Assembly (NCBI GenBank): GCA_035275265.1
Contig: DATENC010000014.1
Span: forward strand, 62,001 to 126,000
Length of the DNA: 64,000 nucleotides
Direction of reading: 5' to 3'
Source: JACQAP01 sp035275265
Lineage (GTDB): Bacteria > Pseudomonadota > Gammaproteobacteria > Burkholderiales > JACQAP01
The notes beneath the pieces were generated by a model that was given only the letters and a program-made list of their open reading frames with translations, ran no database searches and was not told the DNA's origin. The position numbers were made by a program, and so were the translations under genes. Shown piece after piece: positions 16,292 through 24,906 of this stretch (position 1 is its first letter; every line of letters starts with the position of its first letter).

Positions 16292-17962
16292 TCACGCGAT
16301 GCTCTGAATCTTGGCCGGCCGCGAAACAGGGTCGGCCCGTTTGCTCTCGCGAAAGGCTACGGCGGCACGGATGTAGGCGGAAAACAGAGGATGGCCGGCG
16401 CGGGGAGTGGAGGTGAATTCGGGGTGGAACTGGCAACCCACGAACCAGGGATGATCCGCCAGTTCCATGATCTCCGGCAGGTTCTCGCTCGGCGTGCGCG
16501 CGGAAACCTTGTAGCCCTTCGCCTCCAGCGCCGGCACGTAGGTGTTGTTGACCTCATAGCGGTGGCGGTGGCGCTCGGTAACCTTCTGCCCGTAGACTTT
16601 CGCGGCCAGCGTGCCCGATTCGACCGGACAGGATTGCGCGCCGAGGCGCATGGTGCCGCCCATTTCGGATTCGCCGCTGCGGCGTTCGACGCGGCCCGTG
16701 CGGTCCAGCCATTCGGTGATGAGCGCGACCACGGGATGCGGCGTATCGGGCGCGAATTCGGTGCTGTTGGCGCCGTCAAAACCAGCGACGTTGCGCGCAA
16801 ACTCGATGGTCGCAAGCTGCATGCCGAGGCAAATGCCCAGATAAGGGATCTTGTTCTCGCGTGCGTAGCGGATCGCCGCAATTTTGCCCTCGACGCCGCG
16901 CTTGCCGAAACCGCCCGGGACCAGAATGGCGTCCATGTCCTTCAGGCAGCCGATTCCGTCTTTTTCTATGTTCTCGGAATCGATGTAATGGAGTGTGAGC
17001 CGGGTGCGGGTATGGATGCCTGCGTGAATCAGCGCTTCCGACAGCGACTTGTAGGAATCGGCAAGATCGACGTATTTCCCGACCAGCGCAATGTTCGCCT
17101 CGTGCGCGGGATGCTCGCGGTCGTGCAGCAGCTTCTCCCATTTTGAGAGATCGGCCGGCGGCGCCTTGATACCGAGTTTGCGGCACACGATTTCGTCGAG
17201 TTTCTGATCATGAAGAAAACCGGGAATCCTGTAGATCGAATCGACATCGACCGCCGAGATCACTGCTTCCTCCTCGACGTTGGTAAATAGCGCGATCTTG
17301 CGGCGCTCGGCGTCTGGCACCATGCGATCGGCGCGGCACAACAGGATGTCCGGCTGAATGCCGATCTCGCGCAGCTCCTTCACGGAGTGCTGCGTCGGCT
17401 TGGTCTTGATCTCGCCTGCCGACGGGATATACGGAACCAGCGTCAGGTGAATAAAGCAGGTGTTGCCGCGGCCGAGCTGGATGCTCATCTGCCGCACCGC
17501 CTCAAGGAACGGCAGGGATTCGATGTCGCCCACCGTGCCGCCGATCTCGCATATCGCGACATCGGCTTCCCCGGCGCCCATGCGGATGAAATGCTTGATC
17601 TCGTCGGTAATGTGCGGAATCACCTGCACTGTGCCACCGAGATAGTCGCCGCGGCGCTCTTTCTTGATGACGCTTTCGTAGATCTGGCCGGTGGTGAAGT
17701 TGTTGCGCCGGGTCATCTTGGCGTTGACGAAGCGCTCGTAGTGCCCGAGGTCCAGATCGGTCTCGGCGCCGTCCTCGGTTACGAACACCTCCCCGTGCTG
17801 GAAGGGGCTCATGGTGCCGGGATCAACGTTGATGTAGGGGTCGAGCTTGAGGAGGGTAAGCTTGATGCCGCGAGATTCGAGAATTGCGGCGAGAGATGCG
17901 GAAGCGATACCTTTGCCCAGGGAAGAGACAACACCGCCGGTGACAAAGATAAATTTGGTCAT
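16292..17962 (-). CDS. pyrG: CTP synthase
   Basis: 556 residues. Makes CTP from UTP using ATP and glutamine. The N-terminal synthetase domain begins at MTKFIFVTGGVVSSLGKG (P-loop-type GGVVSSLGKG) and includes FQHGEVFVTEDGAETDLDLGHYERF; the C-terminal class I glutamine amidotransferase domain carries GICLGMQLA with the nucleophilic Cys and QFHPEFTS with His and Glu. Start ATG 17962 matches the universal family N-terminus; 19 upstream in-frame codons are excluded because they would include the promoter. First gene of pyrG-kdsA-eno-ftsB. Confidence 0.98.
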   Translation of the reverse strand: MTKFIFVTGGVVSSLGKGIASASLAAILESRGIKLTLLKLDPYINVDPGTMSPFQHGEVFVTEDGAETDLDLGHYERFVNAKMTRRNNFTTGQIYESVIKKERRGDYLGGTVQVIPHITDEIKHFIRMGAGEADVAICEIGGTVGDIESLPFLEAVRQMSIQLGRGNTCFIHLTLVPYIPSAGEIKTKPTQHSVKELREIGIQPDILLCRADRMVPDAERRKIALFTNVEEEAVISAVDVDSIYRIPGFLHDQKLDEIVCRKLGIKAPPADLSKWEKLLHDREHPAHEANIALVGKYVDLADSYKSLSEALIHAGIHTRTRLTLHYIDSENIEKDGIGCLKDMDAILVPGGFGKRGVEGKIAAIRYARENKIPYLGICLGMQLATIEFARNVAGFDGANSTEFAPDTPHPVVALITEWLDRTGRVERRSGESEMGGTMRLGAQSCPVESGTLAAKVYGQKVTERHRHRYEVNNTYVPALEAKGYKVSARTPSENLPEIMELADHPWFVGCQFHPEFTSTPRAGHPLFSAYIRAAVAFRESKRADPVSRPAKIQSIA

Positions 17963-17990
17963 TCCATACTCGCTCCAACTTGCCTGCCAA

Positions 17991-18019
17991 ATGATAACCC
18001 GATTCCGGACCGCCGTCAC
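17991..18019 (-). promoter_or_regulatory. putative sigma-70 promoter of pyrG
   Basis: On the minus strand GTGACG (18014-18019) and TATCAT (17991-17996) are separated by 17 bp, which fits a vegetative promoter with transcription starting near 17984, about 20 nt before the pyrG ATG. The very short leader leaves no space for an attenuator. The site is in the 96-bp spacer after ppsA. Confidence 0.5.
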
Positions 18020-18058
18020 ACAATATTCCGGCGGCTCCGCAGGGTAGCTTTGATCAAA

Positions 18059-20449
18059 TCAGGCCGCAGTCGCGCGCTCGGCAGCGTGCTTGGCCAGAAA
18101 CATCCAGGTCTCTATTACCGTATCCGGATTCAGCGAAATCGTGTCGATGCCCTGTTCCATCAGCCATTCCGCCAGATCGGAGTGGTCGGATGGCCCCTGT
18201 CCACAGATACCGACGTACTTGCCCGCCCTGTGGCACGCCTGGATCGCCATGGCCAGCATCGCCTTCACCGCCGGATCGCGTTCGTCGAATTGCCCGGCAA
18301 CGATGCCCGAATCACGGTCCAGCCCGAGCGTGAGTTGCGTCATGTCGTTTGAGCCGATCGAAAAGCCATCGAAGTGCCGCAGGAACTCGTCGGCGAGTAT
18401 GGCATTCGAAGGAATCTCGCACATCATGATGATGCGCAGGCCGTTCTTGCCCCGCTCCAGGCCGTTCTTCCTCAGCAGCGCGATCACCTGCTCGGCTTCG
18501 TGCACAGTACGCACGAAAGGCACCATGATCTCGACGTTGGTCAAGCCCATCTGGTCACGCACCTTCTTGAGCGCACGGCATTCGAGCTCAAAGCAGTCGC
18601 GAAAGGAATCGGAGATGTAGCGCGACGCACCGCGAAAACCCAGCATCGGATTCTCTTCCTCCGGTTCGTATTGTTTGCCGCCGGTAAGGCTCGAATACTC
18701 GTTGGACTTGAAATCCGACAGGCGCACGATCACCGGCTTCGGAAAGAACGCCGCCCCCAGCGTCGCGATGCCTTCTGCGAGCTTTTCGACATAGAAAGTT
18801 ACCGGGTCCGGATACCCCGCCGCGTGCACATCGATCGCCTTTTTCAGTTCGGCATCGACCTTGGGATAGGCCAGTGCCGCTTTCGGGTGCACGCCAATCA
18901 TGCGCGCAATGATGAACTCCAGCCGTGCCAAACCGATACCGGCATTGGGAAGCCGCTGAAAATCGAACGCCAACTCCGGATTTCCGACGTTCATGCTGAT
19001 CTTCACCGGCACCTTGGGCAACTTGTCGAGTTGGATGTGCAGTACCTCCACATCGAGGATTCCGCGGTAAACATAACCGGTATCCCCCTCCGCGCAGGAT
19101 ACGGTCACATGCTCGCCCGGTTCCAGACTGGTGGTGGCATCGCCGCAGCCGACCACCGCGGGAATACCGAGTTCACGGGCGATGATGGCTGCGTGGCAGG
19201 TACGTCCACCGCGATTGGTCACGATCGCCGACGCTCTTTTCATCACCGGCTCCCAATCGGGGTCGGTCATGTCGGTCACCAGCACGTCACCGGACTTCAC
19301 TCTGTTCATCTCGGAAGCGTTCTTCACCAGCCTCACCGTGCCGGTGCCGATGCGATTGCCGATCGCACGCCCGGTAACGAGCACGTCGCCGCGCTTTTTG
19401 AGGCTGAAGCGTTCCTGCGTTTCCTCCCTCGCCTTGACTGTCTCAGGGCGCGCCTGAAGGATGTACAGTTTGCCGTCGAGGCCGTCCCGGCCCCACTCGA
19501 TATCCATCGGCCTGCCGTAGTGCTTTTCGATGATCAAGGCGTAGCGACCCAGTTCCTCGACCTCGCGGTCGCTGATCGAAAAGTGCCTGCGTTCGGCTTC
19601 CGGCACCTCGAGCGTCTGTACGGAGCGGCCCGCAGCCCGGGTGTCGGTGAACACCATGCGCAGCGCCTTCGTGCCAAGATTGCGGCGCAGGATCGCCGGG
19701 CGCCCAGCCTCGAGCGCCAACTTGTATACGTAAAACTCGTCGGGGTTGACCTGCCCCTGCACCACGGTTTCTCCCAGTCCATAGGCGGAAGTGATGAATA
19801 CCACTTTGTCGAACCCGGATTCGGTGTCGAGTGTGAACATCACCCCTGCCGCTCCATCGTCACTGCGCACCATTCGCTGCACGCCCGCCGACAGTGCCAC
19901 GACGGAATGCACGAATCCTTTGTGTACGCGGTACGAGATGGCGCGGTCGTTGTAGAGGGACGCGAATACGTGGCGGATCGCCGTCAGGACGTTGTCGATT
20001 CCGTGAATGTTGAGGAAAGTCTCCTGCTGACCGGCAAAGGAGGCGTCCGGCAGATCTTCCGCGGTAGCGGAGGAACGCACCGCGAAGGAAGCATCGCTTC
20101 CCGAACCTTTGGCGAGAACCTGGTAGGCGGCGCCGATGTCCGCCTGCAGGCTCGCGGGCAAAGGCGCCTCGAGTATCCATTGGCGGATCCGGGCGCCGGC
20201 AGCAGCCAGCGCGGTCACGTCATCGACATCGAGTCCGGCAAGCGATTTGTCGATTCTGGCTGCCAAACCGTTTGCGGAAAGAAATTCGCGATACGCGCTT
20301 GCGGTGGTGGCAAAGCCTCCAGGAACCCGCACTCCCGCTTGCGCCAATTGGCTGATCATCTCCCCCATCGAGGCATTCTTGCCTCCGACGATGTCGACAT
20401 CGGTCATGCGCAGTTCTTCAAAAGGGATAACGAGGCGCGGCGTGCTCAT
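18059..20449 (-). CDS. ppsA: phosphoenolpyruvate synthase
   Basis: 796 residues. Converts pyruvate, ATP and water to PEP, AMP and phosphate for gluconeogenesis. Domains in order: N-terminal PPDK/PEP ATP-grasp part (VGGKNASMGEM near residue 22, DGAAGVMFTLDTESGF, DIEWGRDG), the swivelling phosphohistidine domain with GGRTCHAAIIAREL (phosphorylated His near 420), and the C-terminal PEP/pyruvate TIM barrel with SNDMTQLTLGLDRDSG and GICGQGPSDH carrying the catalytic Cys. The regulator gene ppsR is divergent with 75 bp between. No frameshift seen. Confidence 0.97.
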   Translation of the reverse strand: MSTPRLVIPFEELRMTDVDIVGGKNASMGEMISQLAQAGVRVPGGFATTASAYREFLSANGLAARIDKSLAGLDVDDVTALAAAGARIRQWILEAPLPASLQADIGAAYQVLAKGSGSDASFAVRSSATAEDLPDASFAGQQETFLNIHGIDNVLTAIRHVFASLYNDRAISYRVHKGFVHSVVALSAGVQRMVRSDDGAAGVMFTLDTESGFDKVVFITSAYGLGETVVQGQVNPDEFYVYKLALEAGRPAILRRNLGTKALRMVFTDTRAAGRSVQTLEVPEAERRHFSISDREVEELGRYALIIEKHYGRPMDIEWGRDGLDGKLYILQARPETVKAREETQERFSLKKRGDVLVTGRAIGNRIGTGTVRLVKNASEMNRVKSGDVLVTDMTDPDWEPVMKRASAIVTNRGGRTCHAAIIARELGIPAVVGCGDATTSLEPGEHVTVSCAEGDTGYVYRGILDVEVLHIQLDKLPKVPVKISMNVGNPELAFDFQRLPNAGIGLARLEFIIARMIGVHPKAALAYPKVDAELKKAIDVHAAGYPDPVTFYVEKLAEGIATLGAAFFPKPVIVRLSDFKSNEYSSLTGGKQYEPEEENPMLGFRGASRYISDSFRDCFELECRALKKVRDQMGLTNVEIMVPFVRTVHEAEQVIALLRKNGLERGKNGLRIIMMCEIPSNAILADEFLRHFDGFSIGSNDMTQLTLGLDRDSGIVAGQFDERDPAVKAMLAMAIQACHRAGKYVGICGQGPSDHSDLAEWLMEQGIDTISLNPDTVIETWMFLAKHAAERATAA

Positions 20450-20524
20450 TCTGCTGTCCGGGGACGGGAAAAGTACAAAAGGTGCTATTTTACTGGCTGA
20501 TCCGTTTCTTGTGCATCGCTAACA

Positions 20525-21346
20525 ATGACGCTCAAACGCACCGCCTTCTTCGTTTCGGACCGTACCGGGATCACTGCCGAGATGCTGGGTCACAGCCTGC
20601 TCACCCAGTTCGACCGGGTGTCATTCACCGAGATTACGCTTCCTTTCGTGGATTCGCCGGAGAAGGCGGAAGACGCGGTAGCGCAGATCGACCAGACCGC
20701 CGAGAACGATGGCGCGCGTCCGCTGGTTTTCAGCACGCTGGTGGACCAAGCCATCCGCAGCGCCATCCAGCGTGCAAACGCCTTTTACATCGACTGCTTC
20801 CAGGTGTTCATCCAGCCGATGGAAGAGGAACTGGGGGTGCAGTCTTCCCACACCGTAGGCAAGTCACACAGTGTTCGCAGCAACGAGTATTTCAGCCGGA
20901 TCGAAGCAGTGAACTTCGCGCTGGCGCACGACGACGGCCAGAGTACCAAGGATCTCGCCAATGCCGACGTGATCCTGGTGGGCGTGTCGCGCTGTGGGAA
21001 GACGCCGACCTGTCTCTACATGGCGCTGCAGTTCGGTATTCGCGCGGCCAACTATCCGCTGATTCCGGAGGACTTCGACGCCAAGGCCCTGCCGACGGCG
21101 ATTCGCGACTTCCGCAGCAAGCTGTTTGGCCTGACCATCCGTCCGGATCGCCTGCAACGTATCCGCAGCGAACGCCGTCCGGGCAGCGCTTACGCAAGCC
21201 AGGAGAACTGCGAACATGAACTGCGCGAGGCCGAAAAGCTGATGCGCCAGGAGGGCATTTCCATCCTCGACACCACCTCGCGTTCCATCGAGGAGCTCGC
21301 GACCACTATCCTTCAACAAGCCAACCTGCAGAGACACGTGTACTGA
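20525..21346 (+). CDS. ppsR: PEP synthase regulatory kinase/pyrophosphorylase PpsR
   Basis: 273 residues, DUF299 family. Bifunctional serine/threonine kinase and Pi-dependent pyrophosphorylase that switches PEP synthase off by ADP-dependent phosphorylation of a Thr beside the catalytic His, and on again by phosphorolysis. Seen: N-terminal AFFVSDRTGITAEMLGHS, SHTVGKSH, and the P-loop-like ILVGVSRCGKTPTCLYMA (about 152-169), followed by NYPLIPEDF and the GLTI.P.RL..IR.ERRP region. Its pairing with ppsA across a divergent 75-bp spacer supports the assignment. Confidence 0.97.
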   Translation: MTLKRTAFFVSDRTGITAEMLGHSLLTQFDRVSFTEITLPFVDSPEKAEDAVAQIDQTAENDGARPLVFSTLVDQAIRSAIQRANAFYIDCFQVFIQPMEEELGVQSSHTVGKSHSVRSNEYFSRIEAVNFALAHDDGQSTKDLANADVILVGVSRCGKTPTCLYMALQFGIRAANYPLIPEDFDAKALPTAIRDFRSKLFGLTIRPDRLQRIRSERRPGSAYASQENCEHELREAEKLMRQEGISILDTTSRSIEELATTILQQANLQRHVY

Positions 21347-21463
21347 AACCCGCCTCACCCCGACGCGCGGACACGTTAGCGATGGAATCGCCCGTCCGCG
21401 GGCAGCGCGTCTAGGCATCGCTTCCCGCCCCAAATTCAATATCCCTTCGCCGAGTCAGCGATG

Positions 21464-21485
21464 CCCTCTCCACAAATGGAGAGGG
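21464..21485. repeat. palindromic repeat copy 1 (CCCTCTCC/GGAGAGGG)
   Basis: Perfect 8-bp arms at 21464-21471 and 21478-21485 around a 6-nt loop. The same arm pair recurs at 21537-21563, and the two hairpins flank the terminator between the convergent ppsR and rnhB genes. This style of GAGAGGG palindrome is common in intergenic spacers of proteobacteria, which points to a REP-like or MITE-derived repeat. Confidence 0.65.
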
Positions 21486-21490
21486 TGCGG

Positions 21491-21524
21491 AAAAAATAAC
21501 GGGCGACCATGCGGCCGCCCGTTT
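21491..21524. terminator. rho-independent terminator between convergent ppsR and the lpx-rnhB operon
   Basis: AACGGGCG (21498-21505) pairs with CGCCCGTT (21516-21523) around a 10-nt loop. Read on the minus strand the stem is followed by ATTTTTT (21497 to 21491), a good U-tract, so it ends the rnhB-distal transcript. Read on the plus strand it is followed by only a short TTTG run and would be weaker for ppsR. Confidence 0.75.
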
Positions 21525-21536
21525 GTACCTAATTCT

Positions 21537-21563
21537 CCCTCTCCGCCCTCAGGGGGGAGAGGG
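21537..21563. repeat. palindromic repeat copy 2, overlapping the 3' end of rnhB
   Basis: Arms CCCTCTCC (21537-21544) and GGAGAGGG (21556-21563) are identical to those of the copy at 21464-21485. The loop region (21545-21555) contains the rnhB stop codon (21549-21551), and the right arm plus the following GTTGGGCTGAGG encodes the last residues of RnhB (SAQPSPP). Confidence 0.65.
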
Positions 21564-22166
21564 TTGGGCTGAGGTGGCGAAGTCCAGGCAAAGCAGACGC
21601 ACGGGCGCGTAGCTGCGTCGGTGCACGGGAGAAATCCCGCAGCGCTGCAGTGCGGCGAGGTGATCGGGAGTGGGATAGCCCTTGTGTCGATCGAAGCCGT
21701 AGTCGGGATAGAGCGCGTGCAGTTCGACCATGACCGCATCGCGCGCGGTCTTGGCGAGAATGGATGCGGCCGAAATTGCGGCGATCGTGTCGTCGCCACG
21801 CACCACGGCTCTGACCGGAAAACGCACTTCCGGGCAGTGCAAGCCGTCCACCAGCACCTGATGCGGTTCCACGGCGAGCTGTTCCACTGCACGCCGCATT
21901 GCGAGCAGGCTGGCTCTCAGAATGTTGTGCGCGTCGATCTCTTGAACCGAGGCGCTGGCAATTGCCCAGGCTGCGGCACGGCAACGAATCTGAATCGCGA
22001 GTTCTTCGCGGCGCGAAGGCGACAGCTTTTTCGAATCGGCGAGCCCGCTGATCGCGTCATCCTCACGCAACACCACGCAAGCAGCGAAAACCGGCCCCGC
22101 CAGCGGCCCGCGCCCCGTCTCGTCCACACCGCAGACGAGCAGGCCGGGCATCGCCCCCGGTATCAC
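21549..22166 (-). CDS. rnhB: ribonuclease HII
   Basis: 205 residues. Cuts the RNA strand of RNA-DNA hybrids and removes single ribonucleotides from DNA. The active-site motif GVDETGRGPLAGPV is near the N-terminus (D15, E16), with the further acidic residues in VLVDGLHCP and AISAASILAKTARD. GTG 22166 is the start: AAGGAG lies 7 nt upstream and the GTGA overlaps the lpxB stop; ATG 22151 is the alternative. The last residues are encoded by a palindromic repeat, so the C-terminus probably differs from relatives. Last gene of the lpx block. Confidence 0.95.
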   Translation of the reverse strand: MIPGAMPGLLVCGVDETGRGPLAGPVFAACVVLREDDAISGLADSKKLSPSRREELAIQIRCRAAAWAIASASVQEIDAHNILRASLLAMRRAVEQLAVEPHQVLVDGLHCPEVRFPVRAVVRGDDTIAAISAASILAKTARDAVMVELHALYPDYGFDRHKGYPTPDHLAALQRCGISPVHRRSYAPVRLLCLDFATSAQPSPP

Positions 22167-23377
22167 GCTTGCGCTCCTTCGCGGGCGGCGGCGCTTGCGA
22201 CTCGCGTCGGGAGCTTGATAGCCCCGAGCAGAGGCAAGATTGCCTCGACCGCGCGCGCCGCACTTCCCTGCTTAAGCATGCGGTGAATCTCCAGAAACCG
22301 GTGCTCCAGCCGCCTGCGCACTTCCTTGTCCTCCAATTGGTTCGCCAGTGCCTGTGCCAGATTTTCCGGGGTGGCGTCTTCCAGGAGAATCTCCGGAACC
22401 GTGAACGCGTCGGCAAGGATGTTGGGGAGGCCGACAAAACGCAGTCGACCCCGCCTGCGCATGATCCACGCGGACAGCCGAGGCATCTTGTAGGTGATCA
22501 CCATGGAGCGCTTGAGCAACGCCGCTTCCAGCGTGGCGGTGCCCGAGGCCACCAGCACCGCATCGGCCGCAATCATCGCCATGTGGGCGTGCGCGAACAG
22601 AATTGTGAGAGGCAGATGTTCGGCATTCTGATGGTAAAGCGCCTCCTCGAAGATAATACGGGTCTCGCGGCTCACCAGCGGCACCAGGAAGTGCACGTCC
22701 GGGAACTGCTCCGCGACCAGCTTGGCGGTAGCCGCGAACAATTCTCCCATTTGCCGCACTTCGCTCTGTCGGCTGCCGGGAAGCAACGCCACCACGGTCT
22801 GCTCCGGCGACAGCCGCATCTGTTCACGGGCCGCGTCCTTATCGGGGTATTCCGGGAGGTCGTCGGCTAGCGGATGGCCTACATAGGCTACCGGCACGCC
22901 GGCCTTTTCATAGATCTCCGCCTCAAACGGGAACAGCGTGAGCATCTTTGACACCGCGCGCTTGATCTTGTGGATGCGCTCGCCGCGCCACGCCCAGATC
23001 GACGGACTTGCGTAGTGCACCGTTGTGATCCCTCGGGAACGTAGGGCGAGTTCAAGATCGAGATTGAAATCGGGCGCATCGATTCCGATGAACAGGTCGG
23101 GTGGGTCGGCAAGCAGCCTTTTCCTGAGCTCGCGGCGAATACGCAGCAGCTTGGGCAGGCTTCTGAGGACCTCGACATACCCTCGCACCGCAAGCAGTTC
23201 CATCGGGTACCAGACCTCCAACCCAGCGGACTGCATTTTCGGTCCGCCTATGCCAAAAGCCTGGAGCCGCGGGACGCGTTCGGACAGGGCTTGCAGCAGT
23301 TTGGCGCCGAGCAGGTCGCCGGATGCTTCTCCCGCGACGAACGCAATGCGCGTGGTCCGGCGGGATGGTTCGCTCAC
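22163..23377 (-). CDS. lpxB: lipid-A-disaccharide synthase
   Basis: 404 residues, GT19 family. Joins UDP-2,3-diacylglucosamine and lipid X to make the beta-1,6 disaccharide of lipid A at the inner membrane. Seen: FVAGEASGDLLGAKLL near residue 12, FIGIDAPDFNL, VHYASPSIWAWR, YVGHPLADDLP, LLPGSRQSEV and the C-terminal VASGTATLEAAL and VGLPNILAD. Start is GTG 23377 with no strong ribosome-binding site, after a 300-bp spacer from lpxA that is unusual for this operon. Overlaps rnhB by 4 bases. Confidence 0.97.
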   Translation of the reverse strand: MSEPSRRTTRIAFVAGEASGDLLGAKLLQALSERVPRLQAFGIGGPKMQSAGLEVWYPMELLAVRGYVEVLRSLPKLLRIRRELRKRLLADPPDLFIGIDAPDFNLDLELALRSRGITTVHYASPSIWAWRGERIHKIKRAVSKMLTLFPFEAEIYEKAGVPVAYVGHPLADDLPEYPDKDAAREQMRLSPEQTVVALLPGSRQSEVRQMGELFAATAKLVAEQFPDVHFLVPLVSRETRIIFEEALYHQNAEHLPLTILFAHAHMAMIAADAVLVASGTATLEAALLKRSMVITYKMPRLSAWIMRRRGRLRFVGLPNILADAFTVPEILLEDATPENLAQALANQLEDKEVRRRLEHRFLEIHRMLKQGSAARAVEAILPLLGAIKLPTRVASAAAREGAQA

Positions 23378-23677
23378 TGGCCGGCCGACATATAGTGTGA
23401 TGTTCCGCTATGTCGCGGATGAAAACCCGACGTGAATCGGCGCCATTTCGTTTTACGAGTCCTCGCCGTGCGCGTCGGAGCGTGGAAGAGCGGCCTCGCT
23501 TCCGCTCTATGGCGACCCTTGCTCGCCGTTCCACTGGTCACTTCCACTATCAAGGACTCGCGCCTTACCTGATGCCGATTTCGCGGGACTTCCGATCGAT
23601 GATTGATTGCCGTCGCGGTGGTCATGGCCTGGCGTCCAAGGTTCGAGAGTTATTCCACGAATCGGCGGAACTGCATA
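23378..23677. other. 300-bp spacer between lpxA and lpxB without a convincing gene
   Basis: In this operon the genes otherwise touch or overlap. Here 300 bp hold no ORF with recognisable protein. A minus-strand frame at 23374-23625 (83 codons) ends in a GTGA overlap with lpxB, but its Arg/Thr-rich product shows no domain and its third-position usage looks unlike the neighbours. A small inverted repeat, CGACATA (23386-23392) with TATGTCG (23409-23415), lies just before lpxB. It may be an internal promoter or leader of lpxB, or the remains of a lost gene. Confidence 0.5.
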
Positions 23678-24448
23678 CTAACGAACGATGCTGCGTTTTG
23701 AGGCATCCAGGAAATCCACCAGGATGACCAGCTCCCTGCAAGTCGCGGCCTGCTCATGCAACGCCCGTTTCGCCTCTTCCAGCGTCAGGCCGGATTTGTA
23801 CAGGGTCTTGTAGGCGCGGCGGATGCTGTTGATTACTTCCGCACTGAATCCGCGCCGGCGCAATCCTTCGGAATTGATACCGTGCGGCTCGGCGGTGTTG
23901 CCCGTCGCGGTCACATACGGCGGCACATCGGCGAGCACCACCGAGCCGGCACCGGTCATCGCGTGCGCCCCGATGCGGCAGAACTGGTGGACGCCCGTCA
24001 TCCCCCCGACTATCGCATAGTCACCGACGTGGACGTGGCCTCCGAGTTGAGCGCAATTGGCGAGGATGGTGCTGCTCCCGACCATGCAATCGTGGGCCAG
24101 GTGTACGTAAGCCATTACCCAGTTGCCGTCCCCCATCCGGGTCATGCCGGCGTCCTGCACGGTGCCGATGTGGAAAGTGCAGAATTCGCGAATGGTGTTG
24201 CCATCGCCGATTTCCAGGTTGGTCTGCTCATCGGCGTACTTCTTGTCCTGTGGAATCTCGCCCAATACGACATGATGGAAAATACGATTGCGGGCGCCGA
24301 TGCGGGTACGCCCGGCAATCACCGTGAATGCGCCGATGCTCGTGCCCGCGCCGATCTCGACATGTTCCCCAATGATGGAGAACGGCCCGACTTTGACATC
24401 CGGTGCAAGTTTTGCGCCCTTGTGGACGATCGCGGTCGGATGGATCAT
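23678..24448 (-). CDS. lpxA: UDP-N-acetylglucosamine acyltransferase
   Basis: 256 residues. First step of lipid A synthesis: transfer of a 3-hydroxyacyl chain from ACP to UDP-GlcNAc. A left-handed beta-helix of hexapeptide repeats fills the N-terminal two thirds; catalytic His is in AYVHLAHDCMVG (H116/H119), and the C-terminal helical part has GLRRRGFS. ATG 24448 overlaps the fabZ stop by 4 bases and gives the family N-terminus MIHPTAIV, so the longer frame to 24484 is rejected. Confidence 0.97.
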   Translation of the reverse strand: MIHPTAIVHKGAKLAPDVKVGPFSIIGEHVEIGAGTSIGAFTVIAGRTRIGARNRIFHHVVLGEIPQDKKYADEQTNLEIGDGNTIREFCTFHIGTVQDAGMTRMGDGNWVMAYVHLAHDCMVGSSTILANCAQLGGHVHVGDYAIVGGMTGVHQFCRIGAHAMTGAGSVVLADVPPYVTATGNTAEPHGINSEGLRRRGFSAEVINSIRRAYKTLYKSGLTLEEAKRALHEQAATCRELVILVDFLDASKRSIVR

Positions 24449-24906
24449 TGACCACTGGTCGCCGGCAAGTTGCGCATCGTGCATAGCAGTTGTGCCTCGG
24501 ATACCAGGGCGTCTTCCACCATCGCCTGCGCAGAGAATTTCCAGATGCCGCGCAGGTTGCGCAGAATCTGCACTTTCAGGATCAGCCGGTCACCCGGCAA
24601 CACCGGTTTCTTGAAGCGCGCGTCGTCGATGCCGACAAAGTAGTACACGCTGTCGCTGTCGCTCTTCAGGTTGAAAGTCTTGAATGCCAGGATCGCGGCT
24701 GCCTGGGCCATCGCCTCGACAATCAGCACCCCGGGCATCACCGGATGATGGGGAAAGTGGCCGCTGAAGAACGGTTCGTTGATAGTCACGTTCTTGAGCG
24801 CCACGATGTCCTTGCCCGGATCGACCGACAGCACGCGATCGATCAGGAGCATCGGGTAGCGATGTGGGAGATGAGCCATGATCTGCTCGATTTCCATGGT
24901 GTTCAC
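24445..24906 (-). CDS. fabZ: 3-hydroxyacyl-[acyl-carrier-protein] dehydratase FabZ
   Basis: 153 residues, hot-dog fold. Dehydrates 3-hydroxyacyl-ACP in fatty acid elongation, competing with LpxA/LpxD for the same acyl-ACP pool, which explains its place between lpxD and lpxA. Motif LPHRYPMLLIDRV near residue 13 and the catalytic GHFPHHPVMPGVLIVEAMAQ with H50 and E64. GTG 24906 overlaps the lpxD stop (GTGA) and has GAGGGG upstream; ATG 24897 is an alternative. Confidence 0.97.
   Translation of the reverse strand: MNTMEIEQIMAHLPHRYPMLLIDRVLSVDPGKDIVALKNVTINEPFFSGHFPHHPVMPGVLIVEAMAQAAAILAFKTFNLKSDSDSVYYFVGIDDARFKKPVLPGDRLILKVQILRNLRGIWKFSAQAMVEDALVSEAQLLCTMRNLPATSGQ

Noticed and set aside
18374..20500. 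708-codon plus-strand frame opposite ppsA
   Set aside because: Antisense to an intact ppsA whose family motifs run through its whole length; composition typical of a codon-position shadow.
21455..21892. Minus-strand frame with PNPLPPEGGEGE-like tail near rnhB
   Set aside because: The peptide is the translation of the palindromic repeat and of rnhB in a wrong frame.
23374..23625. 83-codon frame ending in an overlap with lpxB
   Set aside because: No domain, very basic composition and unlike neighbouring codon use; kept only as a question about the spacer.
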